From NCBI GenBank assembly GCA_028692715.1, contig JAQUWU010000031.1:1-60777 (forward strand): a DNA stretch of 60,777 nt. Direction: 5' to 3'. Origin of the DNA: Paludibacter sp. Lineage in GTDB: Bacteria > Bacteroidota > Bacteroidia > Bacteroidales > Paludibacteraceae. Shown piece after piece: positions 18,508 through 28,190 of this stretch. Made by a program: the position numbers and the translations under genes. Under the pieces are notes generated by a model, which was not told the DNA's origin, ran no database searches, and saw only the letters and a list, made by a program, of their open reading frames with translations. Position 1 is the stretch's first letter; the number at the start of each line of letters is the position of its first letter.

Positions 18508-18915
18508 ATGATTCCAAAGAACTCGTTTCCCAAAATAGAACATTTGTGCGGTGAAAAACGCCTGAGCAGATTATTCAACGAAGGTAAAGCATTTATTGTT
18601 TATCCTTTGCGAATAATATATATTGTGGAACAAAAATCCGATATTGTAACGGCGAGTGTACTGGTAAGCGTGCCGAAAAAGCGATTCAAACATGCGGTAA
18701 AACGCAACCGTTTGAAAAGATTAATGCGTGAAGCATACAGGTTAAACAAACATTTACTGATAGACAAATTAAACGAAAATAACTTGCAAATTCAGTTGGC
18801 TTTTAATTACGTTTCGGATGAAGAAATGGATTTTTTAACTATTGAAAAGAAAGTAAAATCTGCCATTCAGAAAATAATTGAAAAATTTGAACAAACACAG
18901 AGCGAGATAAGTTAG
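18508..18915 (+). CDS. rnpA: Ribonuclease P protein component
   Basis: 135-residue basic protein that assists the RNase P RNA in 5' maturation of tRNA. The RNR signature region is clear: VPKKRFKHAVKRNRLKRLMR at about residues 54-73. The N-terminal half forms the usual central cleft strand (GEKRLSRLFNEGKAFIVYPL). Length is normal. It is followed 45 bp later by yidD, the standard pairing in bacteria. The usual rpmH partner is not upstream; hemD is, as in other Bacteroidales. Confidence 0.95.
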   Translation: MIPKNSFPKIEHLCGEKRLSRLFNEGKAFIVYPLRIIYIVEQKSDIVTASVLVSVPKKRFKHAVKRNRLKRLMREAYRLNKHLLIDKLNENNLQIQLAFNYVSDEEMDFLTIEKKVKSAIQKIIEKFEQTQSEIS

Positions 18916-18960
18916 TAGTATAGTTCAATCGTTTTGTTTCTGGCATTGTTTTCAATAAAA

Positions 18961-19182
18961 ATGAAAAAAATACTTCAATTTATCGTTTTATTACCGGTTT
19001 ACTTTTACCGTTATAGCATTTCTCCTCTGATTCCACCACGTTGTAGATACACTCCTACCTGCTCTGAATACACTATACAAGCGGTAAAGAAACATGGAAT
19101 TATTAAAGGTGGATGGTTGTCAATAAAACGAATAGGAAGTTGCCACCCCTGGGGCGGAAGCGGTTATGATCCCGTACCCTAA
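18961..19182 (+). CDS. yidD: Membrane protein insertion efficiency factor YidD
   Basis: 73-residue small protein that helps the YidC insertase. Diagnostic residues are present: [20 protein letters not shown], then [24 protein letters not shown] near the end. The start was moved to ATG 18961 (MKKILQF) because the upstream nine codons from TTG 18934 are not part of the family. The N-terminal amphipathic helix likely lies on the inner face of the cytoplasmic membrane. It directly follows rnpA. Confidence 0.95.
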   Translation: MKKILQFIVLLPVYFYRYSISPLIPPRCRYTPTCSEYTIQAVKKHGIIKGGWLSIKRIGSCHPWGGSGYDPVP

Positions 19183-19222
19183 ATTTCAATTTTGAGAATC
19201 ATTTTTTTATACAAAAATATTG

Positions 19223-19230
19223 TATCTTTG
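19223..19230 (+). promoter_or_regulatory. -7 box (TATCTTTG) upstream of lpxK
   Basis: Perfect TAnnTTTG, 32 bp before the lpxK start and 40 bp past yidD, suggesting that lpxK-punA has its own promoter. Confidence 0.55.
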
Positions 19231-19262
19231 CCTTTCCACTATTTCTCAACTAAAATATACAA

Positions 19263-20351
19263 TTGAAGAAAAACGGTCTACATATCTTACTCTTTCCCTT
19301 ATCACTACTTTACGGATTAGTGATTATTGTACGTAATTGGTTGTTTAACTTTGAAATAATTCCATCCAAATCATTTAACATACCTATTATTTCTATTGGA
19401 AACCTAGCTGTAGGGGGAACCGGAAAGACACCTCATACCGAATTTCTGCTTTCGTTTTTTCAAAATAATTGGAAAACAGCGGTTTTAAGTCGTGGCTATA
19501 AACGAAAAACAAAAGGATTTCAATTAGCAAATGAAAATTCAAACAGTAGAACTATTGGCGATGAACCTTTTCAAATTTATCAGAAATTTCCGAAGGTAAC
19601 AATTGCTGTTGACGAAAAAAGAGTTCGTGGAGTGGAAAAATTATTGCTAAACACCCCCGATTTGCAACTTATTATTCTAGACGACGCTTTTCAACATAGA
19701 TTTATTAATCCCGGATTCTCAATTGTCCTGACGGATTATAATCGCTTATATAGTCGTGATTTGATATTACCTGCAGGTCGATTACGCGAACCTCGATCAG
19801 GAAGTCGGCGAGCTGATTTTATAGTTGTCACAAAATGTCCATCCGATATTAAACCGATTGAAATGCGAATCATCGAGTCTGAATTGAAAATTGAAACAAA
19901 TCAATCCTTGTTTTTTTCATGTTCCGAATACAATCCTATACGGCCTGTTTTTACTGAATTGACGTTCGAGAATCTCACACTGGAAAAAATAAAAGACGAA
20001 AATATCCCGATAGTTCTTGTTACCGGAATTGTATCTCCCGAACCGATTGCAGAATATCTTTCAACTTACACCAAAAATTTGAAAACCATCTTTTATCCCG
20101 ATCATCATACTTTTCAGACAGTTGATTTTGTTGAAATTAGTAAACAGCTCGATTCTTTTTCGTCGTCTGATAAGATATTATTGCTAACGGAAAAAGACGC
20201 TGCCCGCTTATTATCCAACCCGATATTTCCAGATGCGTTGAAAGCCATCACCTATGCATTACCAATACAAATAAAGATACTAAATAATCAGGAAGAAATA
20301 TTTACTCATAAAATCAATGAATATGTTGTTGAAAATTCAAGAAACCGCTGA
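19263..20351 (+). CDS. lpxK: Tetraacyldisaccharide 4'-kinase
   Basis: 362-residue inner-membrane kinase that phosphorylates the 4' position of the lipid A disaccharide precursor. The start is TTG at 19263, just before the N-terminal membrane-anchoring helix ([18 protein letters not shown]). Walker A is [12 protein letters not shown] at residues 46-57, followed by [12 protein letters not shown] and LDDAFQHR, all family hallmarks. The frame runs 35 bases into punA, indicating translational coupling. In many relatives sppA precedes this gene; here it is about 19 kb away. Confidence 0.95.
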   Translation: MKKNGLHILLFPLSLLYGLVIIVRNWLFNFEIIPSKSFNIPIISIGNLAVGGTGKTPHTEFLLSFFQNNWKTAVLSRGYKRKTKGFQLANENSNSRTIGDEPFQIYQKFPKVTIAVDEKRVRGVEKLLLNTPDLQLIILDDAFQHRFINPGFSIVLTDYNRLYSRDLILPAGRLREPRSGSRRADFIVVTKCPSDIKPIEMRIIESELKIETNQSLFFSCSEYNPIRPVFTELTFENLTLEKIKDENIPIVLVTGIVSPEPIAEYLSTYTKNLKTIFYPDHHTFQTVDFVEISKQLDSFSSSDKILLLTEKDAARLLSNPIFPDALKAITYALPIQIKILNNQEEIFTHKINEYVVENSRNR

Positions 20352-21129
20352 TTTCCTACTTCAGAGAATTCCTTCAAAACCAAAAACAGGGATAATACTC
20401 GGCACCGGACTAGGAACTCTGGTCACACAAATTACAGATAAAACTGAAATACCTTACGAAATAATCCCGAATTTTCCGGTTTCTACTGTCGAAGGACATA
20501 GTGGTAAACTGATTTTCGGCAAACTTGGCGATGTGGATGTATTGGCCATGCAAGGAAGATTTCATTACTACGAAGGTTATGATATGAAAGCTGTAACATT
20601 CCCCGTGCGCGTTATGAAAGCTTTGGGAATTGAAACTCTACTCGTTTCAAATGCTTCGGGAGGTGTAAATCCCGATTTTGAAATCGGTGATTTAATGATT
20701 ATTACTGACCACATCAATTTATTCCCTGAACATCCGCTTCGTGGAAAAAATTTCAATGAACTCGGAACACGTTTCCCTGATATGAGTGAGGCATATTCAA
20801 AAGAATTGATTGCTAAAGCAAAAAAAATTGCGGCTAAAAATAATATAAAAGTAGTAGAAGGCGTTTATGTAGGAACTACCGGACCAACTTTTGAAACTCC
20901 TGCAGAATATCGCTATTTCAGAGCCATTGGCGCTGATGCGGTAGGAATGAGTACCGTTCCTGAAGTGATTGTGGCCAATCATGCCGGATTAAAATGTTTT
21001 GGAATTTCGATTATTACCGACTTAGGTGTTCCCGGAAAAATTGTTGAAGTAAGTCACGAGGAAGTACAGGAAATTGGCAATTCGGTTCAACCACTTATGA
21101 CTCTTATAATGAAAGAGTTAATACATTAA
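20317..21129 (+). CDS. punA: Purine nucleoside phosphorylase I
   Basis: 270-residue trimeric-type PNP that splits inosine and guanosine with phosphate for purine salvage. Landmarks: GTGLGTL (phosphate loop), [41 protein letters not shown] and [10 protein letters not shown] with the base-binding region. Start ATG 20317 overlaps lpxK by 35 bases; the next ATG is two codons on. It is followed by a MITE-like element, beyond which the convergent upp gene, also a salvage enzyme, ends. Confidence 0.95.
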   Translation: MNMLLKIQETADFLLQRIPSKPKTGIILGTGLGTLVTQITDKTEIPYEIIPNFPVSTVEGHSGKLIFGKLGDVDVLAMQGRFHYYEGYDMKAVTFPVRVMKALGIETLLVSNASGGVNPDFEIGDLMIITDHINLFPEHPLRGKNFNELGTRFPDMSEAYSKELIAKAKKIAAKNNIKVVEGVYVGTTGPTFETPAEYRYFRAIGADAVGMSTVPEVIVANHAGLKCFGISIITDLGVPGKIVEVSHEEVQEIGNSVQPLMTLIMKELIH

Positions 21130-21201
21130 ACGAACACAACCTGGTCAACTACAAATTGATCAAATTTTTCTTTTTCAAAAACAAAAAAAATAGAACCTTC
21201 C

Positions 21202-21463
21202 TAAGTAAATGGAACAAATTAATGTACCATTTAGAAACATTAATAGAACGCTGATTTTCGCTGATTTATCGGAAAATGAAAGATAAAACAAAACGGATTT
21301 TTCTTGCCTTCGGCAAGATGATTAAGACGCAACTATCTGTAAATCATTCCGATTTATCGGAATTCAAATCCGTTTTTTCAAATCCACTCTATCAGTGAAA
21401 ATCAGCGTTCTATTCTTAAATATTTTCATGCAAAATACGACATTATTTGTTTTCAATTACTTA
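21202..21463 (+). mobile_element. Family A foldback MITE-like element, copy 2
   Basis: 262 bp, almost base-for-base the same as copy 1 at 3489-3750, in the 407-bp spacer between the convergent punA and upp genes. It starts TAAGTAAATGG and ends CAATTACTTA. The high identity between copies implies recent movement or conversion. Confidence 0.85.
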
Positions 21464-21536
21464 TTACAGTTAGGTTTTATTTTTTGTTTATTATAAATTA
21501 GTTTTGAAGTATCAGATTTGAATATCTTTTACAATT

Positions 21537-22190
21537 CTACAATTTTTCACCATAGGCCAAATCGCCGGCATCTCCTAAACCGGGAATAATATAAGAATGT
21601 TCGTTTAATTCAGGATCGATGGCCGCAGCCCAAACGGTTGTTTTTGCTTCAGGGAAATGTGTCGCTACATAATCAATGGCTATCTGACTGGAAATAACAG
21701 TGGCAATATGAATGTTTGCGGGTTTCCCTTTGGTAAGTAAAGCACCGTAAGCCAATTCCATTGAACCTCCTGTTGCCAGCATTGGATCGGTAATAATTAA
21801 TGTTTTACCGGTTAAGTCGGGCGAAGCAATATATTCGATAAAAATATCAAACTTCAACGCATCTTTGTATTTGCGATAAGCCGAAACAAAAGCATTTTCA
21901 GCACTGTCAAAATAGCTTAAAAAGCCTTGATGAAAAGGTAATCCGGCACGTAGAATAGTGGCAATTACAATCTTTTCGTCTATTACCTCAGTTTGCGAAA
22001 TTCCCAGTGGAGTTTTTACCTCTTCAGCTTTATAATGCATTGTCTTACTGATTTCATACGCCATGATTTCGCCAATTCGCTCCATATTCCTGCGGAATCG
22101 CATCGAATCTTTTTGAATTTTCACAGAGCGAATTTCTTTTATATAATGTTTCAGTACAGAATTATTGTCCGATAAATTTATGATTTTCAT
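21537..22190 (-). CDS. upp: Uracil phosphoribosyltransferase
   Basis: 217 residues, forming UMP from uracil and PRPP for pyrimidine salvage. The PRPP-binding loop is LIITDPMLATGGSM (about residues 131-144), and TILRAGLPFHQGF and the C-terminal IIPGLGDAGDLAYG uracil-binding region are present. Length is normal for the family. A TACTTTTG -7 box lies 24 bp upstream on the minus strand, giving a very short leader. Confidence 0.95.
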   Translation of the reverse strand: MKIINLSDNNSVLKHYIKEIRSVKIQKDSMRFRRNMERIGEIMAYEISKTMHYKAEEVKTPLGISQTEVIDEKIVIATILRAGLPFHQGFLSYFDSAENAFVSAYRKYKDALKFDIFIEYIASPDLTGKTLIITDPMLATGGSMELAYGALLTKGKPANIHIATVISSQIAIDYVATHFPEAKTTVWAAAIDPELNEHSYIIPGLGDAGDLAYGEKL

Positions 22191-22213
22191 TTATTTTTAT
22201 TTTTTTGAGCCCA

Positions 22214-22221
22214 CAAAAGTA
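22214..22221 (-). promoter_or_regulatory. -7 box (TACTTTTG) of upp
   Basis: Minus-strand TAnnTTTG, 24 bp ahead of the upp ATG. Confidence 0.55.
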
Positions 22222-22266
22222 CAGATTTTTTCAAAAAATCATTGTATAAATCTGAATATAAATTCC

Positions 22267-22298
22267 AAAAAAAAGAGAAAATTTATTTTCCATCTCTT
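22267..22298 (-). terminator. Intrinsic terminator after the acyl-CoA synthetase gene
   Basis: On the minus strand AAGAGA pairs with TCTCTT across a loop of about 14 bases and runs into a T-tract of eight. It lies just past the synthetase stop codon. The stem is short, so strength is uncertain. Confidence 0.5.
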
Positions 22299-22319
22299 AC
22301 TTAACAGTATTTAATTCAC

Positions 22320-23975
22320 TCATTTATTGTCATTTTCTCTGATTTCAGTTCTACGAATTTTGCCGCTGATTGTTTTTGGCAAAGATTCTACAAATTCAAT
22401 AATTCTGGGGTATTTATAGGGAGCAGTTACTTTTTTTACATGATCCTGAATCTCTTTTACCAATGCTTCGCCAGCTTTGTCTTTATACTCCATTGAAAGA
22501 ATGATAGTGGCTTTCACAATTTGTCCACGAATTTCATCTGGTACACCTGTAATAGCACATTCCACCACAGCAGGATGTGTCATCAATGCACTTTCTACTT
22601 CAAAAGGACCAATTCTATAACCTGAACTTTTAATCACATCGTCGGCACGACCTACAAACCAAAAATATCCATCTTCATCGCGCCAAGCTACATCGCCCGT
22701 ATAGTAAACATTGTCGTGCAAGGCTTCGTTTGTAAGAGATGTATTTCGGTAATAGCCTTTGAAAAGACCTTCAGGATACCGTTTGTCTATGCGAATTACG
22801 ATTTGTCCCTGCTCGCCCACTTCTGCCTGACGACCTTCCGGAGTTAACAAATCCACATCGTAGTGAGGATTTATGAGTCCCATTGATCCGGGTTTTGGTT
22901 CCACCCATGGAGAGGTAAAAAGAGATAATGTTGTTTCGCTTTGTCCGTAACCTTCTTTCAATTTGATACCGGTAAGTTTTAAAAATTGTTCGTAAACTGC
23001 TGGATTCAAGGCTTCGCCGGCAATAGTACAATATTCCAACGACGACAAATCATAATTAGTCATATTTTCGCGAATAAGAAAACGGAAAATTGTTGGAGGA
23101 GCACAAAGTGAAGTAATGCGGTATTTCTGAATCATTTCCAACATATCAGCAGGAGTAAATTTTTCATGATCGTACACAAAAACACAGGCTCCAACAATCC
23201 ACTGTCCGTATAATTTTCCCCAAACGGCTTTTAACCAACCTGTATCAGCAATGGTCAAATGTAAACTATTTTCGTGAAGATTCTGCCAGTATTTTGCAGT
23301 AACAATATGTGCTAGCGGATACACACAATCAAGTGTTACCATTTTTGGATCTCCGGTAGTTCCAGAAGTAAAGCTGATAATAAGCGGATCATCATTTTTA
23401 TTTGCATTTTCAACTTTGGTAAACGGTGCTGCACTGTCAATTCCTTTGTGAAAATCGAGCCAATTTTCAGGTACAATCGACCCTACTGAAATGAGAAACT
23501 CCACGCTTGGTGATTCAGGCATCGAATCGTTAATATGTTTAATAATTGTTTCCTCACCTACTGCAATAATAGCTTTTATATCCGCAGCATTGTTACGGTA
23601 TATCAAATCCTTTTTTGTAAGTAAATGTGTAGCGGGAATTATTATCGCACCAATTTTATGCAAGGCAATAATTGTGAACCAAAATTCATATCGGCGTTTA
23701 AGTATTGCCATAACAATATCGCCTTTCTTTATTCCAATGCTTTGGAAATACGAAGCTGTTTGGTCGCTATACTTTTTTATTTCAGCAAAAGTAAATTCAT
23801 GGCATTCACCCTTGTCGTTTGTCCAGAGAAGCGCTTTTTTATTTGGTTCTTTTGCAGCCCACTCATCTACCACATCGTAGGCAAAGTTGAAATTTTCGGG
23901 AACTATAAGTTTATAATTTGCTTTAAAATCATCAAAATCGGTGAATTGGGTTTGTTGAAGATATTTTTCTAACAT
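22320..23975 (-). CDS. AMP-binding acyl-CoA synthetase
   Basis: 551-residue adenylate-forming enzyme of the acetyl/medium-chain acyl-CoA synthetase type, which activates a carboxylic acid to its CoA thioester. The P-loop-like SFTSGTTGDPKMV, the EGYGQSETT motif, YYTGDVAWRDEDGYFWFVGR, and the catalytic Lys in PKTISGKIRRTEIR near the C-terminus are all present. ATG 23975 (MLEKYLQQTQF) was chosen over an upstream in-frame ATG whose 21 residues are not family-like. It lies downstream of an XRE-cupin regulator on the same strand, a pairing found in other Bacteroidales, so regulation by that protein is plausible. Confidence 0.9.
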   Translation of the reverse strand: MLEKYLQQTQFTDFDDFKANYKLIVPENFNFAYDVVDEWAAKEPNKKALLWTNDKGECHEFTFAEIKKYSDQTASYFQSIGIKKGDIVMAILKRRYEFWFTIIALHKIGAIIIPATHLLTKKDLIYRNNAADIKAIIAVGEETIIKHINDSMPESPSVEFLISVGSIVPENWLDFHKGIDSAAPFTKVENANKNDDPLIISFTSGTTGDPKMVTLDCVYPLAHIVTAKYWQNLHENSLHLTIADTGWLKAVWGKLYGQWIVGACVFVYDHEKFTPADMLEMIQKYRITSLCAPPTIFRFLIRENMTNYDLSSLEYCTIAGEALNPAVYEQFLKLTGIKLKEGYGQSETTLSLFTSPWVEPKPGSMGLINPHYDVDLLTPEGRQAEVGEQGQIVIRIDKRYPEGLFKGYYRNTSLTNEALHDNVYYTGDVAWRDEDGYFWFVGRADDVIKSSGYRIGPFEVESALMTHPAVVECAITGVPDEIRGQIVKATIILSMEYKDKAGEALVKEIQDHVKKVTAPYKYPRIIEFVESLPKTISGKIRRTEIRENDNK

Positions 23976-24170
23976 ACAATATTTAATTATGTATTCTAAA
24001 TTGTTTACAAAGTAATAACAGATACTTTTTTGCTGCAAAATTCAGGGATAAAACCTATCTATTCGGGATGAAATATGGAATAATGGGATAATTTGTTTCC
24101 CGGACACATAGAATTGCATTATTATAAACATAAAAACGGTTTAAACTATGTGGATCCTCTGTGATAAGCC

Positions 24171-24719
24171 CTAAATTATCACGGCTAGAAACTTTACATT
24201 TTCTCCACCAATAGCTTTCATTCCATGTGGTTTGGTGGCATCAAAATAAATACTATCGCCTTTATTAAGTATAATGTCGTTTTCTGCGATACTAATTTGC
24301 ATAGACCCTTCAAGTATTAGATTAAACTCCTGCCCGGCATGAGTATTAAGAGTTACTTCCTTTTGGCAGCTATCCACAACGACTTCGAGAGGTTTTACTT
24401 TTGCATTACGAAAACCATGCGCTAACGAATGATATTTATAACATTTTGTGCGTTCAACCGAAGCTCCCGTACCACAACGAGTTACAAAAAAAGAAACGGC
24501 ATGTGGGTCTTCACCAGAAATTAAAGCAGTCGTTTCCACGTCAAAAGTTTGTGCCACTTGAAAAATAAAACTCATAGGTATATCAAATTCACCCGATTCG
24601 AAATTACTATATTCCGTTTCGGTTACTCCACATTTTTTAGCTGCCTGAGCCACTGACAAGTTAAGTGCGTCACGCAATCCGCGTAAGCGTTCTGCTATTT
24701 GTTTGATTTGTGTGTTCAT
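24171..24719 (-). CDS. XRE-family transcriptional regulator with cupin domain
   Basis: 182 residues: a helix-turn-helix of the Xre/Cro type at residues 8-62 (LNLSVAQAAKKCGVTETEYS) and a C-terminal cupin of residues 110-180 (LNTHAGQEFNLILEGSMQIS), the layout of PuuR/SutR-like regulators that sense a small ligand. It sits about 195 bp before the acyl-CoA synthetase and 80 bp after proC, all on the minus strand. The ligand is unknown; the neighbour suggests an organic acid or its CoA ester. Confidence 0.88.
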   Translation of the reverse strand: MNTQIKQIAERLRGLRDALNLSVAQAAKKCGVTETEYSNFESGEFDIPMSFIFQVAQTFDVETTALISGEDPHAVSFFVTRCGTGASVERTKCYKYHSLAHGFRNAKVKPLEVVVDSCQKEVTLNTHAGQEFNLILEGSMQISIAENDIILNKGDSIYFDATKPHGMKAIGGENVKFLAVII

Positions 24720-24799
24720 AATATGATTTTCATTTTTTTTATTCCATCTTACTCACCTTTCCATAAACAGAATAGTTTTCAGATAGTTAGGTGAAGTGA

Positions 24800-25600
24800 T
24801 TATTTTAAATGTGAAGCCTTTAATCCTTTTATTATTGCATTTGTAAACCCATTGGCTTCCATTTCGTTTAAACCTTTTATAGTGATACCTCCAGGAGTGG
24901 TTACTTTATCAATTTCCACTTCGGGGTGAGAGTTGTTTGCTTCAATTAAGTCGATAGCTCCACGCAAAGTTTGTAAGACTACGTTTTTTGCTGTGTTTGG
25001 ATAAATTCCCATCTCAACTCCACCTTCCATAGCTGCACGAATATAACGAAAAGCATAAGCAATGCCGCAAGATGATAGCGACATAAAAGCATTCAATTGC
25101 GTTTCCGGAACAAGGAATGATTTTCCTAATTCACTAAATAGCGAAACAATCAAATCTTCCTGTTCTTTCGTTGCATTGAACGAAGAAATCGTAGATACAC
25201 TCTGCAGCACTTCTATTGCTGTATTAGGAATTATACGAAATAATGTGGCATCGGTATTAAATAAATTTGCTAGTTTCTCAAAATTTACTCCAGCTGCAAT
25301 TGAAACGAGTATTTGTTTTTTATAATCCAACTTGCTCTCAATTTCTTCCGAAACAAGTTCCACTAACCATGGTTTTACAGCCAATAAAATAATATCAGCA
25401 TCTTTTATACAATCACGGTTGGATGTGCTGACTGTAATTTCGGATGAAAAAGCTTTTATAGCGTCAAGATTGACTTGAGATACATCGCTCACACGAATAT
25501 TTTTAGCAGGAATAAGTTTGCCTTTCGACAATCCACGGGCAATAGCGCCTCCCATATTACCGGCACCAATGATAGCAATTTGTAAATTATTAGTTTCCAT
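24800..25600 (-). CDS. proC: Pyrroline-5-carboxylate reductase
   Basis: 266 residues, the last step of proline synthesis, reducing P5C with NAD(P)H. The Rossmann motif IGAGNMGGAIARG begins at residue 11. The C-terminal signature is visible as VTTPGGITIKGLNEMEANGF. Length is normal. In related genomes this gene often follows argG-argC-argD and precedes the XRE-cupin gene. The second half of that order is kept here, while argD lies 12 kb away. Confidence 0.95.
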   Translation of the reverse strand: METNNLQIAIIGAGNMGGAIARGLSKGKLIPAKNIRVSDVSQVNLDAIKAFSSEITVSTSNRDCIKDADIILLAVKPWLVELVSEEIESKLDYKKQILVSIAAGVNFEKLANLFNTDATLFRIIPNTAIEVLQSVSTISSFNATKEQEDLIVSLFSELGKSFLVPETQLNAFMSLSSCGIAYAFRYIRAAMEGGVEMGIYPNTAKNVVLQTLRGAIDLIEANNSHPEVEIDKVTTPGGITIKGLNEMEANGFTNAIIKGLKASHLK

Positions 25601-25750
25601 TATTATGTAAATTATTTTTTAAAAATAGAACAATATACAAAGATAGAATTTTTTGAGATTATAGTAGTAGAAATTTGCTTCAAATATCAACCTGATTGAA
25701 TTTACTAAATTTCCATTAGTGTTTGCCTAACTTTATTCGGGGTTAGGATA

Positions 25751-28162
25751 TTATAAATTCAGTCTCAGGCAAGCCCGGATTCCCCATGTACTTACACCTG
25801 GATGATTCAAATCAGTCAACCGCCAAACAGATTGCAAATTGAGTATCCTCAAAATATTAGCAAATCCCACACCCACTTCCATATAGGGTTTATCCATTGA
25901 ATACATATATGTTGGATAATCGAGTTGAAGTTTATGAGATTCGTTCAAACTACCATAAGCCACATTAAACGAACAAATTTCACGCAAATTTAAATTTTTT
26001 ATTAATGGAATCTGATTCATTATTATACCATTGAACATCAGTTCGGAATGTAGATTTACAAATTTATCAGCTGCATATTCCATGTAATTCATCATATTAA
26101 ACTGAAAAATGCTGTACCTGCCGGATTCACTTCCGGATGGAATTTGCAATAAAGGATAGGGAACATTTCCGAAAATCATTCCGGCATCAAGAACATAATT
26201 AAATTTACCAAAATCAAATTTATAAAATTGTCGCATAGAAAGAGCTATCTTCCCATAATCTCCCGATTGATTTCCAAACTGATACTTTCCGTATTCCATA
26301 ATGCTGTAAATAACAGGTCTGGTATTAGGAATATAAATCCGTTGCAAATGATCATTGTACTTTCGTTCTCCAAACGAAAAACGGGTGGCAAAAGTAACGG
26401 ATTGTTGCGACAATGAATTATATGAATTTAGACCCGTCTGCATTGGCATAGACACATTTGAAAACATCTGGTTCGAACGAACATACAATGAACTTTCGAT
26501 ATTATTTGTCCATTCATTCGAAAACGAAAAGGAATATTCGGTTCTTTCTGCCATTTTTCCTGCCGACTTTAATGCAAATAACGAACTGACAATGTCTTCA
26601 TCAGCACTAATTAATGGATTTTCGCGATATAAAAAATTATTGTAATTATAATCTACTCGCCTATAATCATTGGTATAGCTCAATTCGAGAATTCTTCTTT
26701 TTTCACCCGGGATATTGAATTGTGCAAACCCTGAGTATTTTGGTATCTGATTTTTAAATCCATATCCCAAAGAACCCCCAAGCGAAATATTTTTCCACAG
26801 GTTTTCGTTTGTTCTAAATGGTAATGTAAGTCGGAAACCTTCAATATCTGTAATACGAATAATTTTCTGAACCCTTCCGATATCTATTTTCCCAACATTC
26901 ATATAGCTAGTAAAGATTACATCGGCAATCCATTTAGCAGTGCGAAGCAATGGAGTATTATTGAGTTCATTCAATTTTTCATCGAGCGATTCGGCACTGT
27001 ACGAACTTTGTGCAAAATTTCCGGAAACCGAAGAAATTGAGTCAGAATAATGGTATGTGGCACTTCGCTTGATATAAATATGCGAATTTTGATAAATACT
27101 ATCTGCGAACAACTCATAATTCATATTCAAAGCCATATCTTCGGATTGACGTGTCCATATTTTAGATGGTTGTAACTCAAATTTCTCAGCAATTCGTAGA
27201 TTACGAATAAAGTTAATGTTTGCCTGAACAGGCAATTCAGCCTCAATACTTGTCAAAGCCAGCGTTGCAGAATCGATATCCATTTTACCGAAAAATGCCA
27301 GATTTTTTGCGTTTTTTGTACGGAAATGAATTTCGTATTGTTTTCCGGTTGGAGCATTCACGCTGTCGGCAAGATAGTAGTCGTAATATGCAAAACCAAC
27401 ATTGGCTAGTGGACTAACCATATTTTTACCAAAAACAGAAATGGAATTATCGTAAAAATTTAATTCTGTATCTAAGTTTCCGACCAATTTTTCAAGAATT
27501 TTATCAGCACTTTCGGGAGATGAAAATATGTTTTTTGAAAGTTCTACTTTTTTCCCTTGAGATAATTGAAATTTACTTTCTGCCATGTAAAGCGGAACGA
27601 CAAGTGCTGAATCGGCAGAAGAAATGCTTCCATTTTTCAATTGATCAAAAATCCGTTTACCGGTTAATTGTTGGTCGACTTTTTCGAGCAAAACCAAATT
27701 CTGCTCAGTACTCTCAGCCGAATAAGCTGATTGTTGAGTAAGGTCATTTTTGCTGCGCATGATTCTGACTTTTTTCATCAGTTCCAATGCCGGATTTGCA
27801 CCCGGAATGACAAAAACTTCTTGGAGCAAAGTATTTTCTTCTTTCATTTTAATCTGAATTCCAATACTTTGTCCGGGTCTTAAATGTATCTGTTCTTGCT
27901 TAAAACCAATAGCCGAAAAAATAAGTGTGTTATATTTTTCGAGAGTTTTTATCATAAAATAACCCTCCTCGTTACTCTGAACTCCTTCGGTTGAATTTTT
28001 AAAGAAAATATTTACGGATGGAATGGGTTGATTATCAACAGCATTCATAATCTGACCAACCACAAGGGTTTCCTGGGCAAACAAATTAGATAGTGTTGAT
28101 GAAAAAATCAGCAAACAAAGTATTAAAACGTTTATATTCTTTTTTTTCAAGGAAATATGCAT
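25751..28162 (-). CDS. DUF5686 outer-membrane protein with carboxypeptidase-regulatory-like domain
   Basis: 803 residues. A signal peptide (ending NLFAQ, about residue 29) is followed by a CarboxypepD_reg-like beta domain (ETLVVGQIMNAVDNQPIPSV, about residues 31-115) and a long beta-rich region typical of DUF5686, which ends as an outer-membrane barrel (last residues ACLRLNL). Family members are found across Bacteroidota. The function is unknown to me; the architecture resembles a TonB-independent surface or transport protein. It is 28 bp downstream of the recombinase gene and likely co-transcribed with it. Confidence 0.8.
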   Translation of the reverse strand: MHISLKKKNINVLILCLLIFSSTLSNLFAQETLVVGQIMNAVDNQPIPSVNIFFKNSTEGVQSNEEGYFMIKTLEKYNTLIFSAIGFKQEQIHLRPGQSIGIQIKMKEENTLLQEVFVIPGANPALELMKKVRIMRSKNDLTQQSAYSAESTEQNLVLLEKVDQQLTGKRIFDQLKNGSISSADSALVVPLYMAESKFQLSQGKKVELSKNIFSSPESADKILEKLVGNLDTELNFYDNSISVFGKNMVSPLANVGFAYYDYYLADSVNAPTGKQYEIHFRTKNAKNLAFFGKMDIDSATLALTSIEAELPVQANINFIRNLRIAEKFELQPSKIWTRQSEDMALNMNYELFADSIYQNSHIYIKRSATYHYSDSISSVSGNFAQSSYSAESLDEKLNELNNTPLLRTAKWIADVIFTSYMNVGKIDIGRVQKIIRITDIEGFRLTLPFRTNENLWKNISLGGSLGYGFKNQIPKYSGFAQFNIPGEKRRILELSYTNDYRRVDYNYNNFLYRENPLISADEDIVSSLFALKSAGKMAERTEYSFSFSNEWTNNIESSLYVRSNQMFSNVSMPMQTGLNSYNSLSQQSVTFATRFSFGERKYNDHLQRIYIPNTRPVIYSIMEYGKYQFGNQSGDYGKIALSMRQFYKFDFGKFNYVLDAGMIFGNVPYPLLQIPSGSESGRYSIFQFNMMNYMEYAADKFVNLHSELMFNGIIMNQIPLIKNLNLREICSFNVAYGSLNESHKLQLDYPTYMYSMDKPYMEVGVGFANILRILNLQSVWRLTDLNHPGVSTWGIRACLRLNL

Positions 28163-28190
28163 TTAATTACAAAATGTAAAATCAGATAAA